Part shown: positions 60,530 to 64,000 of the stretch, piece after piece
Layout: each line of letters begins with the position of its first letter
Numbering within the stretch: position 1 is the first letter of the stretch
Source: Onchocerca lupi
Lineage: Eukaryota > Nematoda > Chromadorea > Rhabditida > Onchocercidae
Assembly (NCBI GenBank): GCA_028564675.1
Contig: JAOVVO010000112.1
Span: 1-64,000 of the forward strand
Reading direction: 5' to 3'
DNA: 64,000 nucleotides
Notes under the pieces: model-generated
The model's input: the letters and a program-made list of their open reading frames with translations, nothing else
Told to the model about the DNA's origin: nothing
Databases searched by the model: none
Program-made: the position numbers and the translations under genes

Positions 60530-62646
60530 ATGGGGAAGATAATGAAACCCGGGAAAGTGGTATTGGTATTGGGTGGGCGCTTTGCTGGTCGAAAAGCAAT
60601 CATTGTAAAAGCGTATGACGAAGGATCATCTGATCGTGCATACAGTCATGCTTTAATTGCTGGCATTGATAAATATCCATTAGTGGTTGGTTTATTTAAA
60701 TGTTATTATTTTCAAAAAAAAAAAAAAAAGAAATGCAAATATTAATCAAATAGTGCAGAAAAATTTAATATAATTAATTTATATTTCTTATATTTCTCTG
60801 AGTATATTTTGATATAATAACTTTGATAGTAGTTTCTCTCTTAGTCGATATTTTGCTCACTGTGATTATTCATCTTTCGGGATAATTAGTAGTAATGTTA
60901 CATATCCTTCCTTCCTCTTGGATTTGAAGCAAGATAATAAATAATATTTCAAAACCTTGCATGGACTTTACTTATCCGGATTTTGCATCAGTCTTTAATA
61001 AAGAAAATAGGAAGGAACGATCAAAAAAAGTTTTTGTTGCAAATTTATGTATCCTTAAATTGGTTCGAACCCATTAAGTAAACTTGGAATAATATATATA
61101 GTTATATAGTATGTTAGTTTGATTTAACATTTGATAATTGTCTTTATAGAGCACAATAATCATGTGAATGATGAGAAAGCTATGCCCGAAAAGATCCATT
61201 AAATTTCCATGTGGGCAAAGCTTTTTAACTCTGACGCATGTCTATTGATTCTTTTTTTCGTACTTTCCATCTATTATTTGCATAATAATGTTATTTGTCA
61301 TTGATTTTAAGTAAAAATTGATAGTTCATTTAATGTTATAGGCATGTTTTATGATTACGGACAGGATTTTAGTTTTTGCAGTTTACATAATCCTACTCTG
61401 CAAACAACTTGACACATAAGTTTTTTCGCATAATAAAAATTATGTAATAGAAAGTTTGAGCTACCGATTTTTCTGAATTTTTCATTTAAAGAAATATAAA
61501 GATTTCCAGTTGATTTACTGGGAATTTTCAGAATTTTATAGTAGTTTAAGGCATTAATCTATTCTGATATAACTTTTTTGGAAAGGAAAGTACTATGATT
61601 TCAGGTGACAAAACGAATGGGTAAGAAAAAAATCAAGAGCAGAAGCAAATTGCGTCCATTTGTTGGTATAGCTAGCTATTCCAACTTACTCCCCACTCGG
61701 TTCGTTTTGATTTACGTAATATCTGCAATTTTTATTATTCCTTTTTACCAACTATTATCAGGAAATCCGGAATTCATAAAAACAGATGTCACTATGCATA
61801 AGTAAATTGTCTCTTGGCAAATTGGGATAAAATTTTTTTTCTAAATTGCTATATCTGATATCGATCCCATTTTGAAATATGTTAATCTCATTTTAATATT
61901 TGAGTAAAATTTTTGAGGATACAAAGATTTTTCGAATTTCCGTTTTTATTCTGGACATTCATATGAAGAACTTTAGAATCCTGCAGAAATGCATCAAATA
62001 TTGATGTCGTGTCGTGCCAAAAAATCCACTGCAACCTAATTAAGGGCGAGGGTAATCTTAAAAGTGATGTTTCAGTTATTTAGAAAGGACCGAGTTTGTT
62101 TGCATTACATATAAAATGCGAATGATGAGCAAGTTATGCCCGAAAAAGATCCATGTTTTACCATGTGGGCTAAGCTTTTTAACTCTGACGCACTATTTAT
62201 TGATTCTTTTTTCTCACTTTTGAATCTGACTTGCCATTTGACTTGGGCAATTCTTTTCATTCACAGAAGAAATGCAGCATGAATTTTCTTCGTTTTTCTT
62301 TTGTGTTGTGTAGCAGGATTTCAAATAGCTTTCAACTTGCCAATGTCTTGACACAGTTGCAGTTTTACGGAGAGGGAGTTGCGCAACAGTAAAAGTCGAG
62401 AGATTTATAGATATGAGACAAAATTATTGAGGATTTGTTTTATGATTGTTGAAGATGCGTTCTCTATTACGCCATTTAATTTTTAGATATTCGGTCGATG
62501 TAATATTAGATAAGAATTTGGTCAACAAAGATGTTTTGAAAGAGCCTGGGAAAAAACGACGAGCACGAATGGAGATAAAATCAAAATTTGAAGAACGGTA
62601 CAAAACCGGCAAGAATAGATGGTTCTTCACCAAATTACGCTTTTGA
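60530..62646 (+). CDS. rpl-27: 60S ribosomal protein eL27 (RPL27)
   Basis: A structural protein of the large ribosomal subunit. Exons 60530-60682, 61605-61699 and 62487-62646 join in phases 0 and 2 to give 135 residues, the normal family length (136 in human). It begins MGKIMKPGKVVLVLGGRFAG, has SDRAYSHALIAGIDKYP and ends KFEERYKTGKNRWFFTKLRF, all strongly conserved. The start ATG lies 18 bases after acceptor AATTTCAG (60511), consistent with spliced-leader addition. Both introns (922 and 787 bases) are long for such a small gene, and each carries a box C/D snoRNA, a common arrangement in ribosomal-protein host genes. A 15-base poly(A) run follows the first donor closely. Confidence 0.97.
61161..61240 (+). 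ncRNA. Box C/D snoRNA, copy 1, eL27 intron 1
   Basis: Box C ATGATGA (61168-61174) and box D CTGA (61231-61234) are enclosed by a terminal stem: CATGTG at 61161 pairs with CGCATG at 61235 (one G-U). The bases before box D, AGCTTTTTAACT, are a perfect 12-nt antisense to AGTTAAAAAGCT of 18S rRNA. The D-plus-five rule would place a 2'-O-methyl on the fifth base of that segment (A). This resembles the U36/snR47 guide, from recalled knowledge. It is intronic, in the host orientation, and about 80 nt long. Confidence 0.85.
62117..62192 (+). ncRNA. Box C/D snoRNA, copy 2, eL27 intron 2
   Basis: Paralogue of the intron 1 copy. Box C ATGATGA (62122-62128), box D CTGA (62185-62188) and terminal stem TGCG/CGCA. 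The block from GCCCGAAAA to the end is nearly identical to copy 1, including the guide AAGCTTTTTAACT. The middle differs (ATGTTTTACC in place of ATTAAATTTCC), while both ends are kept, as expected of a functional RNA. Confidence 0.85.
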
Positions 62647-63000
62647 AAATATTTTATTATTATTTTGTTCGTTCCTGTTAATATGCGAATGAAAGTTTTA
62701 TTGATGGTTAATCAAACAGTTAACTTCTCAGATCGACGAAAGACGTGTTGAATTTCAATTGTTACAGCAGATTCCATTATTGACAGTTGTTTTTGCAAGC
62801 AGTGTTCCTATAAATATGATACATAATATCATCAGCTTGTCCTCCTTACATATTCGCTGTTACAAGAACTATGCTTGAATATTATATACATCATCACCTT
62901 TTGAAGTACTTCATATCTGCGTTATGCCTTTACTGTTGTGAAAATTTCTGAATTGGTGAGCGATGTCGATCAATAGTTAATTACCGCCAGTGAATCCAAG

Positions 63001-63077
63001 CGAGTTGGGTCAAGTTGTGTAGGGTCGACTTTATTTAATCGCTTCTAGTCGAGTTGGGGTAGATTGTGTAGGGTCGA
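63001..63077 (+). repeat. Imperfect duplication, 49-bp period
   Basis: CGAGTTGGGT...TTGTGTAGGGTCGA occurs at 63001-63028 and again at 63050-63077. Confidence 0.8.
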
Positions 63078-63162
63078 ATCGTCGCGTCCATACCGAATTA
63101 CAAAATTTTTATTTCGAAGATAGCTATTTTCTTAATACAACCAAATTTATATAGTTAGAGAT

Positions 63163-63250
63163 GGGAGTGGTTTAATCGCCGGAAATTGTTAAGAACTGAA
63201 GTGCATGGGAATGGATTAATCACTGGAAACTGTTAAGACTTAAGCACAAC
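63163..63250 (+). repeat. Imperfect duplication, 44-bp period
   Basis: GGGAGTGGTTTAATCGCCGG and GGGAATGGATTAATCACTGG start two copies of about 44 bases each. Confidence 0.8.
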
Positions 63251-64000
63251 ATAAGCATTGTAAACAAGATCTAATGAGATTAGGATGTGAATTTAGGTGA
63301 GTATTGTGAGTGATTGACAACAAAGGCACTTCCGGTATGAAAGAATACCAAAAAAAAAAAAAAAAAAAGAGAAAACACGGGAAAGGAATATAAGATGTTA
63401 AATGATTTACAATGGTTACATTAATTTACAATGCGGATTTGGAATTTGATTGGAGTTTCCCGATATCGAATTCGCGACAATTACTGGTTTATTGATGCAC
63501 AACCAACATAAACCAACAAAATTATGCATTTGCATGGGAATTTGCAGGAATTTAGTATCGTTAATCATTAATAAACGACCGAAAAAATCGAGAGTCCAGT
63601 TCGAGTTAGATAACCTTGATTCTTATATGTTCCGGTAACTTTGAATTTTTGTTTTTCGAAAGATCTATAAATAATGTGGATTGTGCTGTGGCTTGGAAAC
63701 CGGAGCTAGAACATTTAATATTTTATTGGAGCAGACGGTTTCATTTATTACTGATGAAATACTTAACCTTTCACTAGATGTTCTGACTCTTCTGAATGGT
63801 CTGAAAAAAAAAAAAAAAAAAAAATGGATCACCTTGGAAGTTATTATTAACTTCCCCAAACTCCATCACCAAAAAAAAAGCACTACGGGATATTCCAGTC
63901 AAGTTTTCCGTCCATGGAATATTCCTTCGTACGTTATGCATTTGAAACTTTCGCATAATTATCCCTTAGTTCGCCACTTTATATTAAAAATTTTCAAATA

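Larger units (their letters stand above)
62647..64000. other. Region 3' of eL27
   Basis: No gene was recognised. It contains two imperfect tandem duplications (63001-63077 and 63163-63250) and poly(A) runs near 63350-63368 and 63803-63823. The open frame 63450-63638 has no family resemblance or splice context. Confidence 0.5.

Noticed and set aside
61066..61076. GGTTCGAACCC, like a tRNA T-arm
   Set aside because: No A box, acceptor stem or cloverleaf around it; it sits in eL27 intron 1.
63450..63638. 62-codon plus-strand frame near the right end
   Set aside because: No recognisable family, no flanking splice sites; considered as transposase remnant without support.
1..64000. CRISPR arrays, bacterial operons, or endosymbiont (Wolbachia) insertions
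   Set aside because: All recognised genes are nematode-like with introns; no prokaryotic coding density or direct-repeat array was seen.

Overview
The window is a nuclear segment from a nematode, most likely a filarial or other spirurid (clade III) worm. It is very AT-rich and has poly(A)/poly(T) tracts. Protein genes are split into many small exons with GT..AG introns and TTTCAG-type acceptors. Several first exons start directly after such an acceptor, as expected for spliced-leader trans-splicing. All products are eukaryotic and metazoan. Species is inferred from style only.

Layout. 46-1335 (+): 3' part of a very divergent beta-tubulin gene, possibly frame-broken. 2831-8480 (+): complete PIGN/Mcd4 (GPI ethanolamine phosphate transferase 1), 15 exons, 926 residues with all phases consistent. 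9707-10522 (-): last two exons of ARPC5 (Arp2/3 complex). 12799-12888 (+): a lone signal-peptide exon. About 13-27.9 kb: AT-rich, nearly gene-free, with a degenerate pentamer repeat and one GC-richer patch. 27893-35896 (-): complete Pasha/DGCR8, the Drosha partner of the Microprocessor, 15 exons, 909 residues. 36-47.9 kb: intergenic, with Helitron-like ends, long inverted repeats and a strong hairpin. 47922-50945 (+): globin, 7 exons, 241 residues. 51-54.8 kb: repeat-rich, with a foldback, a degenerate tandem array, tandem Helitron-type termini, a TIR element and a triple 32-bp repeat. 54871-59398 (+): LSG1, a circularly permuted GTPase of 60S maturation, 10 exons, 615 residues. 60530-62646 (+): ribosomal protein eL27, 3 exons, 135 residues.

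The most notable non-protein signal is a pair of related box C/D snoRNA genes, one in each intron of eL27. They share terminal stems and a guide complementary to a conserved 18S rRNA segment. LSG1 (60S export-factor release), eL27 (a 60S protein) and these snoRNAs (rRNA methylation) thus form a ribosome-biogenesis neighbourhood at the right end. The other genes (GPI anchor synthesis, actin nucleation, miRNA processing, oxygen binding) have no evident functional link. Exon boundaries were assigned by reading frame, splice consensus and recalled family similarity. No alignment or expression data were available.
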